Shown here: positions 11,566 to 22,539 of the stretch, piece by piece
How positions within the stretch are numbered: position 1 is the first letter of the stretch
Layout of the letters: every line of letters begins with the position of its first letter
Assembly: GCF_027579695.1 (NCBI RefSeq)
Contig: NC_083575.1
Span: forward strand, 66,377,154-66,441,153
From: Neoarius graeffei
Taxonomy: Eukaryota > Chordata > Actinopteri > Siluriformes > Ariidae
DNA: 64,000 bases
Reading direction: 5' to 3'
Program-made: the position numbers and the translations under genes
The notes under the pieces: model-generated
What the model was told of the DNA's origin: nothing
The model's input: the letters and a program-made list of their open reading frames with translations, nothing else
The model's database searches: none

Positions 11566-11660
11566 TCTAATCTAATCTAATCTAATCTAATCTAATCTAA
11601 TCTAATCTAATCTAATCTAATCTAATCTAATCTAATCTAATCTAATCTAATCTAATCTAA
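11566..11660 (+). repeat. (TCTAA)19 LINE tail
   Basis: Nineteen uninterrupted TCTAA units follow the LINE 3' end. The lack of interruptions suggests recent expansion or continuing slippage, in contrast to the damaged coding region. Confidence 0.95.
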
Positions 11661-12484
11661 TCATCACTTTCTGACCAATTAGAAATGAGCATTCAGCAAC
11701 GTTGTGTATAAGTCATAAATAGTGCTGAGTGGTTTAGGAGTGCACACTTGCATGTGGGCACTTGCAGTGCTGCTTCATACAAAGGCCAGAGGAGTCTGTT
11801 TCCTTATGCATGCCAGTGGTCAGCCTTCTGCCTACACACCCTCTGCTATTTCAGTCTCTCTCACTCTCCCGCCACCCCCTGCCCCTTTCCAGCTGCATCT
11901 GGCCTAATAGAGAAAGTAACGGGAAATAAACCAAGAAAGAAAAAAGAAGTGGAGATTCTAAGAAGTGTTAAAGCTAAAATTACTATGAAGTTATCTATCT
12001 TTATCGTAGGCAGACATTACTATCTTTCTCTTCCTGTGAACTGAACACAGTAAGAGGAAAAAAAATGCAAAACATGAAACATGTTTCTCTGTTCAAAAAT
12101 TAGTCACTGGATTAAAACAAGTCATACAAAAGAGAAACTAATTCTCGACACTCTATAGTACAGACTGTAGTATTGAGTTTTTTAAGGACAAAATGTAAAG
12201 CATCTGGTTTGTTTTATATGGACACGAGCCACTGAATGAAATCAAAGGGAATGTAATATGTGCATATGCATTCAAACTTGCTTGATGGCTGTTAAAATGG
12301 TTGAATTTGGCATAGAATGCATTTCATGCAGTGTTTTAAGGTAAGGCAAGAACACTTGCGTAACACATGAGCATTCTTCTGTGTGCTACAAGGGCCAGGA
12401 TGGTAGTAGGAAGAACTCAGATTGACCTGCTCTGCTTCTGGTTGCTTTTGATGGACACTAGACAAGCAGTAGGACATGCAGTTC
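11661..12484. other. Intergenic stretch, nothing recognised
   Basis: No domain-bearing frame and no repeat structure identified. Short open frames here are not supported by any recognisable similarity. Confidence 0.5.
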
Positions 12485-12509
12485 TTAAAGGAGAACTGAA
12501 GGCAAATGT

Positions 12510-12752
12510 TTTCTCATCTCATCTCATTATCTCTAGCCACTTTATCCTGATCTACAGGGTCACAGGCAAGCTGGAGCCTATCCCAGCTGACTACGGGTGA
12601 AAGGCAGGCAAATGTTTTATTACCAAAATTCTCATTCTCATCTCATTATCTCTAGCCACTTTATCCTGTTCTACAGGGTCGCAGGCAAGCTGGAGCCTAT
12701 CCCAGCTGACTACGGGTGAAAGGCAGGCAAATGTTTTATTACCAAAATTCTA
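12510..12752 (-). repeat. Tandemly duplicated SINE 3' fragment
   Basis: Two ~120-bp units, each holding only the last ~75 bp of the Mermaid-type SINE (the part with the AAGCTGGAGCCTATCCCAGC motif) plus the flanking sequence GCAAATGTTTTATTACC. The flank is duplicated along with the SINE end, so this is a local tandem duplication of a truncated SINE and not two insertions. The units differ at only a few positions. Confidence 0.8.
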
Positions 12753-13315
12753 TTTATCTCATTTTATTAAATATAAGAATGCATTTTTGATAGCTATTTT
12801 GTCACTGCTATAGCAAGTTACCGGTATGAGTGTTTGGAATATGCTATGTAATATATCAGTCCATATGTCAAAGCAATGGCTGTAAACGAGATTCATTGAG
12901 ACCTGTGCAAGACATCGTAGGACGGAAGTAAAACGTACAGCAGAAATCAAAGTGGCCAACGTCTGCCAACATTGTCAAAAGACGCACGCGCCCTCTTTCA
13001 AATGCTGATGCAATCAAGCCAGAAGTTTTGTTTTTTTTGATAGCAATCAGGAAAGTTTGAAAAAAAGTAGCCAGTAATCGTCATTTAAACTCATTTTTGT
13101 GCAATATTTCGTTTGGAAAACAGTTTTCAAAATGGCAGCACCGACACCTGGCTGACACTTCACATTTCAAAGTCTCACACAAGTCTCGTGAAGATCGCGC
13201 GGATAAGCGATGCCTGCCGTGGACCAAACAAACTAAATTCAACATAGCTAAAAACCGAATAGACCGATAAGTATAATATTTAATTGCAACTATTTGCCAA
13301 TACGAGTCACAATAT

Positions 13316-13693
13316 CTCTCATCTCATCTCATTATCTCTAGCTGCTTTATCCTGTTCTACAGGGTCGCAAGCAAGCTGGAGCCTATCCCAGCTGACTATG
13401 GGCGAAAGGCGGAGTACACCCTGGACAAGTCGCCAGGTCATCACAGGGCTGACACAGACACAGACAACCATTCACACTCACATTCACACCTATGGTCAAT
13501 TTAGAGTCACCAGTTAACCTAACCTGCATGTCTTTGAACTGTGGGGGAAACCGGAGCACCCGGAGGAAACCCACGCGGACACGGGGAGAACATGCAAACT
13601 CCGCACAGAAAGGCCCCTCGTCGGCCATGGGGCTCGAACCCGGACCTTCTTGCTGTGAGGCGACAGCGCTAACCACTACACCACCGTGCCGCC
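13316..13693 (-). mobile_element. Mermaid/DANA-type SINE, full length, with target duplication
   Basis: A complete copy with tRNA-like head at the right and (GAGAT)n-type tail at the left, flanked by a perfect 13-bp duplication CGAGTCACAATAT at 13303-13315 and 13694-13706. The intact duplication marks a fairly recent insertion into the older TTAA element. Confidence 0.93.
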
Positions 13694-13785
13694 CGAGTCA
13701 CAATATAAGGTTACTAAAACCAAAAACACAATTGAACACATTAATTAAGAAATAAAGCAAGTTTAAAAATGACTTCAGTTCTCCT

Positions 13786-15170
13786 TTACACACAGACATG
13801 ACTTGATAGATTACTGAAAATGGGAACGGTTGTGTAATAACTCAGTGCATGAGCACATGATAACAAACATGCATACAGTATACAGTCATGGACACACACA
13901 CACACACACACACAAACATTATACACTGTAATTCAAACACAAAAAGCACGTCTTGCATAACCTCAACATAATAAAAACACACCCATGCATATCAGACACA
14001 TGCATACACACAGACTAGCTACCCCGTGTGGAATCCCGGCTCTGGAATTATAATCCCAATAACATTTTTGATTCTCCTTTTTGTTCTCCTTTAAAGTCCA
14101 CAGACAGACTGGCCACTTTGGCTCCAGCATGACAGATAAGTAGACACAGCTGGACAGTGGGGATGAGTGGATGCAGACTGCCTGATGATTTACTCTCAGC
14201 TCAGTGACAGGCTGAGGAGCAAGGACCCGTCAACCTGCTGTTCTCTCAGAGACAAACTCAAACCACATGGAAGTATAGGAGATCCCCTTTCATCTGCCAC
14301 ATTGGAGCAACACACAAACCCACCAAGTGGATTCTTTTCCACTCTAAATGGCCAGGGATCCTATGGTCAAAGTTGTGTTTTATATTTTACACCACGATAG
14401 AGCACAATAAGCCCGGGGTGTGAGATAGACAGTGCCATCACTCATTATTGATGATCAGCTGTGATCTTTCTGTTACTGTATACATAAAAGTGATTCATTC
14501 CAGGACATGTATTTGCCTCACAAAAGTTTCAGCAACATGATATATGAGACGGAGTGCACACAACGTATATACCAATATTCCAAAAGCTAAGGGGTTTATG
14601 ACAGAAATAACTGCTGTATAAAGTCAGATATATTCAAAATTAAACTTTGCCATCATACAGATATGAAAAGAGCACAGCAAGAGCACAGTTCATTTACCAT
14701 AGTGCTACTGAATTATTGAATCTGATTGGTCAGAAGATCACAGTAGTGCTGACTGTAAAACAAATCGCAGGTTAATCCACTTGATCCGTTCAATAGTAAC
14801 AACTCATTCACAGGGACTTGTACAGCAGATGCTCCACATAATCTAAGGCTAATAATACATTGATTAAAAAATTAGCAAAAAAAGTAATCTTTCATATAGT
14901 GGAGCTTTCTGTGGGGAGATGATTATGTTGCATTTATCAGAAGGATTCTCCACTGTCAGTGTTTTATAGGTTTCCAACAAAAGATAGTCTTGAGGACAGA
15001 ACACTTTCTTGATAGTATGCCAATCCATATTTTTTTTTATCTTCCTAACTTAAAGAAAGAGATAAAACAAAGCTGGTGATGGACAACTGTTTTATAATAC
15101 AAATGACAACTGGAACTTGTCTTGTGGATGGTCCACAACATTAAGTGTAACTATAAGTGGGTGAAAAGTA
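13786..15170. other. Intergenic stretch with a short (CA)n
   Basis: Contains a (CA)n run near 13893-13915. The sequence ATTGAATCTGATTGGTCAGA near 14717 resembles segments often seen in fish DNA-transposon relics, but I could not find paired termini. Nothing else was recognised. Confidence 0.4.
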
Positions 15171-15181
15171 TGAAATGTCAT

Positions 15182-15577
15182 CCATCCATCCATCCATCCA
15201 TCCATCCATCCATCCATTACCTTTAACCGTTTATCCTATGCAGGGTCACAGGCAAGCTGGAGCCTATCCCAACTGACTATGGGTGAGAGGTGGGGTACAC
15301 CCTGGACAAGTCGCCAGATCATCACAGGGCTGACACACAGAGACAAACAACCATTCACACTCACATTCACACCTACAGTCAATTTAGAACCACTAATTAA
15401 CCTAACCTGCATGTCTCTGGACTGTGGCGGAAACCGGAGTATCTGGAGGAAACCCAAGCACACACGGGGAGAACATGCAAACTCCACACAGAAAGGCCCT
15501 CGTCAGCTGCTGAGCTCAAACCCAGAACCTTCTTGCTGTGAGGCGACACTGCTAACCACTACACCACCATTCCGCCC
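15182..15577 (-). mobile_element. Mermaid/DANA-type SINE with (ATCC)n tail and target duplication
   Basis: Full-length copy with head at the right end and a (CATC)n tail at 15182-15219. It is flanked by an 11-bp direct repeat TGAAATGTCAT at 15171-15181 and 15578-15588. The tail type matches the copy at 7237-7634 and differs from the (GAGAT)n copies, which suggests two subfamilies. Confidence 0.92.
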
Positions 15578-15588
15578 TGAAATGTCAT

Positions 15589-17690
15589 TATTTAATAAAT
15601 TAAAAATGGTAATCATTGGCAAATTGTTAAATTGTTTTGGTAGAACAGGAATAAAACACTTCAGGAGGTGCTGTCATTGGAAAATAATCCACTTATTTGA
15701 CGATAACAGTCATTCACTGTCGTGTTGATCAGTATCACACAACTCCTTTCCTAAAGCATGCCTCTTCGTATTTTATTCTTTTGAAGTTTAGGCCTAATAA
15801 ACAGGTATAAGTGTGTTATGAGCAAAAAATACAGGAAAAATACTTTGGTGTAAAAAGATGGTCCTCATCATTTGGCATTTAGCTCTAAGAGCATTTGATG
15901 TGTCAGGTTTATTAAAGCTTTATAGTGTTATAAAAGCTTCATTTAAAAAAAAAGAAGAAGAAAAAAAGAATTATATGTAGTGTTTTACTGGGAAATACGC
16001 CACTCGTATTTTTCATATGAACTACAACCAGGACATCCAGAACAACAACCATGACATAAATCTCTATATGTCACAATTAATTGTTTTGATAAATTTGGGT
16101 ACTTTTTGTTTGTGAATGTGTCTATATAATAAAAAGAACATCAAACATTGGCTTGAAGATATGAAGTTTATCTTCTCATGTTGAAAAACATTTATATATG
16201 ATGACTTTTATTTGTCATCATATGAGCTCTGTTTCAAGCTCTGTTGGAAACTAAATAATGAACCCATTATTACAGTAATTGTTTTCAAACATTGTAGAAC
16301 TGTTATTTTTGAGATGGTATGGTATAACCATCTTATAAGCTGCTGAACATTTACTGCACATAATAAAGTTCTCTGTTAGATGGGTAAGGCCCAAAAGAGT
16401 TTAATTAAATTTCACTGAAATGTATGACAGGATCTAGATCTGGAAAAGAACAAGATGTAATAAAATACCTCATAACTGAAAAATTAGAAAAGAGTTCAAT
16501 GTAATATTTCATTCTACTAACATATCTGTAATCAGAAAGTTAAACTTTTAACATGTAACCGAATAAACCTTTTAATCAAAATAATTGCCCACTTCATACA
16601 GCACACTTACCTGATTAATAACTAAAACTTATCTGACCTAAAAACCAAAATCATTTACAATAAATTTGGTTTATATCCATTGCATTTTTTAAAAAAATCA
16701 GTCAAAATATGAGCGCTGTTCCAAGCTCTGTTGGAAACTAAATAATGAATAGTGCAATTATGAATCATGCTAATAACAGATTAAAACGTATATACTCATC
16801 ACAATACTGGAAAATACGACATAGCACAATTTCAGTTGCTAATAGAGAGATGAGTTGATGTCTGTGAGATGGAGGGAGGTTGAAGAGGATGAGGCTGTGT
16901 TGATATGATGGCTTAGCTACTATCTGCTGGTGCAGGCTGCTGAGTGGAACAATACAAGCAGAAAGAAGCATGTCAGGCACTAGGAATGCTGTGCTTGTAA
17001 ATTCATAAACATTAGAAAGAATGCATTGACCACGGCTGTTTTGCTCTTATGGAAGGAACTCAAACCGCAGCACTCAAGAGGACCACAAACATGGAAATGA
17101 ATCCCTGTGATGGAGCAGCTTGCTAAAAATTATTCTAATGGTTGCCGCGGTAAGAAAACCTCCTATCTGTCAATGGCAGACTGTCAGGACAGTAGAACCT
17201 GATCTGAGCTTTCTACTGTCTCAGCTTCCACATAATGGAGATGTTTAAGAGAGATGCATATAACTACTTTTATGATGAGTTTAAAAGTGGCTCAGGTTAA
17301 GCTGAGGGCAAATTTAATAGTCAGTTTTCAGTTTCATTGCCAGGACTCTTGAAAATCCATTGATTATATTGCCTGTCTGCATTGTTATCGAATAGTTAAG
17401 GTTGTCCTTATTGGGAAGACTTATTTTATTTTATACTAAAATTTATATGCTGCTTGACATGGTGGTTTTTCAAAAACTTCTTCACTAGACAACAGAAGAA
17501 GGCACTGATCAACCTGTACTTTCATCATCCTCAAGATGTGCAAATTCTGGTCATGGTCAGAGCCTATACCGGGAACACTGCATGCAAAATTACACACAAT
17601 CATTCAAAATTTCCAGTCAAGCAAACAAAGTATTTCTCAACAGACATACTTTATGAAATAACAATATTTTCTCTAAAAAGATACACTCAC
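15589..17690. other. AT-rich stretch with a dispersed repeat and a direct repeat
   Basis: Positions 15979-16200 share blocks such as CACTCGTATTTTTCATA and GAAGTTTATCTTCTC with 44706-45120, so an old dispersed element is present. The sequence AGCTCTGTTGGAAACTAAAT occurs at about 16235 and again at about 16720, giving a direct repeat roughly 484 bp apart. No gene was recognised. Confidence 0.5.
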
Positions 17691-17692
17691 CA

Positions 17693-17902
17693 CACTGTAA
17701 AAAAAAAAATTGTTGTTTTAACTTAAAAAAGTTAGCGCAAGGGCTGCCTTAAAATTTTGAGTTCACTGGAATTCACATAGTAAGTTAAATTGTTGTGAAC
17801 TTACTATATTAATTTCAGTGAACTCAAAATTTTAAGGCAGCCCTTAAGGCAACCCTTGCACTAACTTTTTTAAGTTAAAACAACAAATCATTTTTTACAG
17901 TG
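17693..17902. mobile_element. Foldback (palindromic) MITE with CACTGTAAAAA ends
   Basis: The whole ~210-bp element is an imperfect palindrome. It begins CACTGTAAAAA and ends TTTTTTACAGTG, and its arms (for example GGGCTGCCTTAAAATTTTGA and its complement) pair almost to the centre. It has no coding capacity. The shape and ends resemble the Angel-like palindromic elements of fish, though I cannot confirm the family. The right arm carries a small internal duplication (GCCCTTAAGGCAACCCTT). Confidence 0.8.
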
Positions 17903-18204
17903 CATGCTCTTTATTAAGAAAACCTGCACACCTGCATATTCATGAAGTTATCTAATCAGCCAATCATGTGGCAACATCCCAATGCAAACAAGATCAACTG
18001 TGAGCTACTGCTCATTTATGTATCCCCCCACTCTCGCTTATATCAGAATGGAAGCACTCGAAGGAATAGGACACTTATTATGAATGTTGACTTCAACAAA
18101 TAATGAACCCTGAAACAAGTAAGTAAAGAGCAGTGTTCTCCCCAGGGACTTCAAATAGCATCCTGGTAAACTGTCATTTTGCTTCTTGAAATAGCGTCAA
18201 AATC

Positions 18205-18595
18205 CACCCTATATGTTCCATAAATATGTTCAGTCGGTAAACAGGAAGTTGATGTGCGACAGACCTGAAAACAGTATACATGATATAGAATCCCATGCTG
18301 AAGCTCAGTACCAAATATTGATTTGTACACAATTTGTAATACCAATTGTGATTTGTAATTGCTGAGAAAAGTGTTATGAAAAATTTGTAAATCTATGCTA
18401 TATGTTTTGTAACTACATTCAGTCGGTAAACAGGAAGTTGATGTGCGACAGACCTGAAAATGGTATACACAGTATAGAACCCCAAGCTGAAGTTTGGTAC
18501 CAAGTACCAAGTGGCTATGATTTATGGTTGCTGAGAAAAAGGGTGTTTCAGACGGATAGAGATACAGATGGACGGACAGATGTAAAAAAAACAGC
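18205..18595. repeat. Two-unit tandem repeat of ~189 bp
   Basis: The block CAGTCGGTAAACAGGAAGTT starts at 18231 and again at 18420, each followed by similar sequence through GCTGAGAAA. The downstream end is rich in GACGGA/GACAGA motifs. Its organisation, with internal tandem units and a GACAGA-like end, resembles the repeat at 27418-28045. Confidence 0.75.
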
Positions 18596-18709
18596 ATAAA
18601 ACTCATGCAGATACAGGTCAAAAGCTTCAGTTGATATTCACATCAAACATCAGAATAAAGAAAATGTGTGATCTCTGTGACTTTGATCATGGCATGGTTG
18701 TTGGTACTA

Positions 18710-20313
18710 CAACCCCGATTCCAAAAAAGTTAGGACAAAGTACAAATTGTAAATAAAAACGGAATGCAATGATGTAGAAGTTTCAAAATTCCATATTTTA
18801 TTCAGAATAGAACATAGATGACATATCAAATGTTTGAACTGAGAAAATGTATAATTTAAAGAGAAAAAATAGGTGATTTTAAATTTCATGACAACAGCAC
18901 ATTTCAAAAAAGTTGGGACAAGGCCATGTTTACCACTGTGAGACATCCCCTTTTCTCTTTACAACAGTCTGTAAACGTCTGGGGACTGAGGAGACAAGTT
19001 GCTCAAGTTTAGGGATAGGAATGTTAACCCATTCTTGTCTAATGTAGGATTCTAGTTGCTCAACTGTCTTAGGTCTTTTTTGTCGTATCTTCTGTTTTAT
19101 GATGCGCCAAATGTTTTCTATGGGTGAAAGATCTGGACTGCAGGCTGGCCAGTTCAGTACCCAGACCCTTCTTCTACGCAGCCATGATGCTGTAATTGAT
19201 GCAGTATGTGGTTTGGCATTGTCATGTTGGAAAATGCAAGGTCTTCCCTGAAAGAGATGTCGTCTGGATGGGAGCATATGTTGCTCTAGAACCTGGATAT
19301 ACCTTTCAGCATTGATGGTGTCTTTCCAGATGTGTAAGTTGCCCATGCCACATGCACTAATGCAACCCCATACCATCAGAGATGCAGGCTTCTGAACTGA
19401 GCACTGATAACAACTTGGGTCGTCCTTCTCCTCTTTAGTCCGAATGACACCGCGTCCCTGATTTCCATAAAGAACTTCAAATTTTGATTCCTCTGACCAC
19501 AGAACAGTTTTCCACTTTGCCACAGTCCATTTTAAATGAGCCTTGGCCCAGAGAAGACGTCTGCGCTTCTGGATCATGTTTAGATATGGCTTCTTCTTTG
19601 AACTATAGAGTTTTAGCTGGCAATGGCGGATGGCACGGTGAATTGTGTTCACAGATAATGTTCTCTGGAAATATTCCTGAGCCCATTTTGTGATTTCCAA
19701 TACAGAAGCATGCCTGTATGTGATGCAGTGCCGTCTAAGGGCCCGAAGATCACGGGCACCCAGTATGGTTTTCCGGCCTTGACCCTTATGCACAGAGATT
19801 CTTCCAGATTCTCTGAATCTTTGGATGATATTATGCACTGTAGATGATGGTATGTTCAAATTCTTTGCAATTTTACACTGTCAAACTCCTTTCTGATATT
19901 GCTCCACTATTTGTCAGCGCAGAATTAGGGGGATTAGTGATCCTCTTCCCATCTTTACTTCTGAGAGCCGCTGCCACTCCAAGATGCTCTTTTTATACCC
20001 AGTCATGTTAATGACCTATTGCCAATTGACCTAATGAGTTGCAATTTGGTCCTCCAGCTGTTCCATTTTTGTACCTTTAACTTTTCCAGCCTCTTATTGC
20101 CCCGTCCCAACTTTTTTGAGATGTGTTGCTGTCATGAAATTTCAAATGAGCCAATATTTGGCATGAAATTTCAAAATGTCTCACTTTCGACATTCGATAT
20201 GTTGTCTATGTTCTATCGTGAATACAATATCAATTTTTGAGATTTGTAAATTATTGCATTCCGTTTTTATTTACAATTTGTACTTTGTCCCAACTTTTTT
20301 GGAATCGGGGTTG
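18710..20313 (-). mobile_element. Tc1-like transposon, family A, complete with both ends
   Basis: A 1604-bp element with TA target duplications at 18708-18709 and 20314-20315. Both ends begin CAACCCCGATTCC, and a second copy of the motif (CAAAAAAGTTGGGAC) lies about 190 bp inside each end. This is the IR/DR arrangement, in which outer and inner direct repeats bind transposase. The left arm has diverged more than the right. Another copy of this family runs off the window at 63085. Confidence 0.92.
18930..19952 (-). pseudogene. Tc1-like transposase (family A), inactivated
   Basis: A DD34E transposase of 340 codons counted from the natural ATG at 19952 (MGRGSLIPLIL). Two in-frame TGA codons fall in the first 30 codons, within the DNA-binding domain; the rest is open from 19859 to 18930. 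Motifs: helix-turn-helix IPSSTVHNIIQRF, then FQHDNAKPHT with the second catalytic Asp, then SPDLSPIENIW with the Glu 35 residues later. The first catalytic Asp, expected in WSDESKF, reads WSEESKF, so it is Glu. The copy at 63085 has Asp at this position, so the change is specific to this copy. Predicted inactive on two independent grounds. Confidence 0.88.
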
Positions 20314-20678
20314 TAGATGGGCTGGTGTGAGTATTTCAGAAACTGCTGCTCTCCAGACACAACAGTCTTTGGAGTTTACACAGAATGGTGTGAAAAACAA
20401 ACAACACTGAGTGAGCAATAGTTTTGTTGGTGGAAGCTCCTTGTTAAAAGAGGTCAGAGGAAAATGGTTTGAGTTGACAGGAAGATTGGTTGAAGCTGAC
20501 AGGAAGTCTATAGTAACTCAAATAAGCACTCTTTATAACCATGGTGAGCAGAAGAGCATCTCAGAAAGCACAACACATCAAACTTTGAGGTGCATACACA
20601 ACAGAAGAAGAGCAGAAGAGGTTGCACTCCTGTCAGCCAAGAACAAGAATCTGAGGCTATCATATCAAACCATATGTA

Positions 20679-22271
20679 CAGTGGGGCAAAAAAGTATTTA
20701 GTCAGTCACCAACTGTGCAAGTTCTCCCACTTAAAAAGATGAGAGAGGCCTGTAATTTTCATCATAGGTACGCTTCAACTATGAGAGACAAAATGAGGAA
20801 AAAAAATCCAGAAAATCACATTGTCTGATTTTAAAGAATTTATTTGCAAATTTTGGTGGAAAATAAGTATTTGGTCAATAACAAAAGTTCATCTCAATAC
20901 TTTGTTATATACCCTTTGTTGGCAATGACAGAGGTCAAACGTTTTCTGTAAGTCTTCACAAGGTTTTCACACACTGTTGCTGGTATTTTGGCCGATTCCT
21001 CCATGCAGATCTCCTCTAGAGCAGTGATGTTTTGGGGCTGTCGCTGGGCAACACGGACTTTCAACTCCCTCCAAAGATTTTCTATGGTGTTGAGATCTGG
21101 AGACTGGCTAGGCCACTCCAGGACCTTGAAATGCTTCTTACGAAGCCACTCCTTCGTTGCCCGGGTGGTGTGTTTGGGATCATTGTCATACTGAAAGACC
21201 CAGCCACGTTTCATCTTCAATGCCCTTGCTGATGGAAGGAGGTTTTCACTCAAAATCTCACGATACATGGCCCCATTCATTCTTTCCTTTACACGGATCA
21301 GTTGTCCTGGTCCCTTTGCAGAAAAACAGCCCCAAAGCATACAATACAATTTTGTTTTTTGTTTCTGGTGTTCTTTGGATGCAACTCAGCATTCTTTCTC
21401 CTCCAAACACAAGTTGAGTTTTTACCAAAAAGTTCTATTTTGGTTTCATCTGACCATATGACATTCTCCCAATCCTCTTCTGGATCATCCAAATGCTCTC
21501 TAGCAAACTTCAGACGGGCTTGGACATGTACTGGCTTAAGCAGGGGGACATGTCTGGCACTGCAGGATTTGAGTCCCTGGCGGCGTAGTGTGTTACTGAT
21601 GGTAGCCTTTGTTACTTTGGTCCCAGCTCTCTGCAGGTCATTCACTAGGTCCCCCGTGTGGTTCTGGGATTTTTGCTCACCGTTCTTGTGATCATTTTGG
21701 CCCCACGGGGTGAGATCTTGCGTGGAGCCCCAGTTCAAGGGAGATTATCAGTGGTCTTGTATGTCTTCCATTTTCTAATAATTGCTCCCACAGTTGATTT
21801 CTTCACACCAAGCTGCTTACCTATTGCAGATTCAGTCTTCCCAGCCTGGTGCAGGTCTACAATTTTGTTTCTGGTGTCCTTTGACAGCTCTTTGGTCTTG
21901 GCCATAGTGGAGTTTGGAGTGTGACTGTTTGAGGTTGTGGACAGGTGTCTTTTATACTGATAACGAGTTCAAACAGGTGCCATTAATACAGGTAATGAGT
22001 GGAGGACAGAGGATCCTCTTAAAGAAGTTGTTACAGGTCTGTGAGAGCCAGAAATCTTGCTTGTTTGTAGGTGACCAAATACTTATTTTACCGAGGAATT
22101 TACCAATTAATTCATTAAAAATCCTACAATGTGATTTCCTGGATTCTTTCCCCCCATTCTGTCTCTCATAGTTGAAGTGTAGCTATGATGAAAATTACAG
22201 GCCTCTCTCATCTTTTTAAGTGGGAGAACTTGCACAATTGGTGGCTGACTAAATACTTTTTTGCCCCACTG
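20679..22271 (-). mobile_element. Tc1-like transposon, family B, complete with both ends
   Basis: A 1593-bp element flanked by TA at 20677-20678 and 22272-22273. Both ends start CAGTGGGGCAAAAAAGTATTT. An inner direct repeat (AATAAGTATTTGGTCA and its partner on the right) about 180 bp inside gives an IR/DR structure. It lies just downstream of the remains of an older Tc1 relic. Confidence 0.92.
20894..21905 (-). pseudogene. Tc1-like transposase (family B), frameshifted
   Basis: The natural start is [11 protein letters not shown] at 21905. A paired-like helix-turn-helix follows ([13 protein letters not shown]), then the catalytic core with [21 protein letters not shown] and [11 protein letters not shown]; all three acidic residues of the DD34E triad are present. 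It is broken by an in-frame TGA after TTDNLP, a shift near 21650 (a G-run one base short) and another shift near 21300-21350, just before MLWGCFSA. The C-terminal part is open to 20894. About 336 codons would be the family length. Confidence 0.88.
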
Positions 22272-22295
22272 TACTTAAACTTTTGATCAAGATAT

Positions 22296-22531
22296 ACAAT
22301 GAAGTTATAAAGGTAAGAATTCACAAAATAACAACAGATACTCAGGATTTCTTTAAAAATCAAAATTTACTGATTTTAATACTTTATTACACAAAAGTGT
22401 AATAAGGTATTGAAATATTTGTGCCTTATGTTTACAGTAAGTGTACTTGCCCTGTAGTAAATTTTGATTTTTAAAGAAATCCTGAGTATCTGTTGTTATT
22501 TTGTGAATTCTTACCTTTATAACTTCATTGT
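22296..22531. repeat. Perfect 75-bp inverted repeat with 84-bp spacer
   Basis: The left arm (22297-22371) is identical to the reverse complement of the right arm (22456-22530) over 75 bases, with one more pair at the outer edge. The spacer is AT-rich and includes TTATTACACAAAAGTGTAATAA, itself a short palindrome. No transposon ends or target duplications are evident. It begins 24 bp after the family B Tc1. Confidence 0.93.
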
Positions 22532-22539
22532 GCCTTAAG

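Larger units (their letters stand above)
8205..11660 (+). mobile_element. CR1/L2/Rex1-type non-LTR retrotransposon (LINE), near full length, inactive
   Basis: In order the element has a probable 5' UTR (from about 8205, boundary uncertain), an apurinic-type endonuclease, a linker, a reverse transcriptase with the FADD motif at 10529-10540, a C-terminal region, a pyrimidine-rich 3' UTR and a (TCTAA)19 tail. The 3' end GATCAATAAAGTTTTATC directly before the tail, together with a pentanucleotide tail instead of poly(A), is typical of the Jockey/CR1/L2/Rex1 group. Two frameshifts and two in-frame TGA codons make it non-autonomous. No separate ORF1 was seen. The exact clade would need a phylogeny of the reverse transcriptase. 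Confidence 0.85.
12489..13785. mobile_element. TTAA-type non-autonomous transposon with SINE insertions
   Basis: The left end reads TTAA then AGGAGAACTGAAG (12485-12501). The right end is the inverted form CTTCAGTTCTCCT (13773-13785) followed by TTAC, a one-base change from TTAA. About 240 bp of SINE 3' sequence near the left end and a complete SINE at 13316-13693 were added later. No transposase is visible. The TTAA target again suggests piggyBac or Kolobok mobilisation; this family differs from the one at 5477-6272. Confidence 0.65.
18601..20676 (+). pseudogene. Old Tc1-like transposon relic split by a younger Tc1
   Basis: Relic sequence lies at 18601-18709 and 20314-20676; everything between is an inserted Tc1. 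The left part encodes MCDLCDFDHGMVVG from the ATG at 18664. The right part contains the DNA-binding region, best preserved near 20484-20676 (EADRKSIVTQISTLYNHGEQ, then LSAKNKNLRL). These are the N-terminal helix-turn-helix segments of a Tc1-like transposase. Stops and shifts are frequent, and the catalytic part is missing because another Tc1 element starts at 20679. It is the oldest layer of the local stack. Confidence 0.75.

Noticed and set aside
19484..19693. Plus-strand frames overlapping the Tc1 transposases (also at 20988, 21157, 21302, 53417 and 55423)
   Set aside because: Antisense shadows of transposase sequence; they show none of the family motifs.
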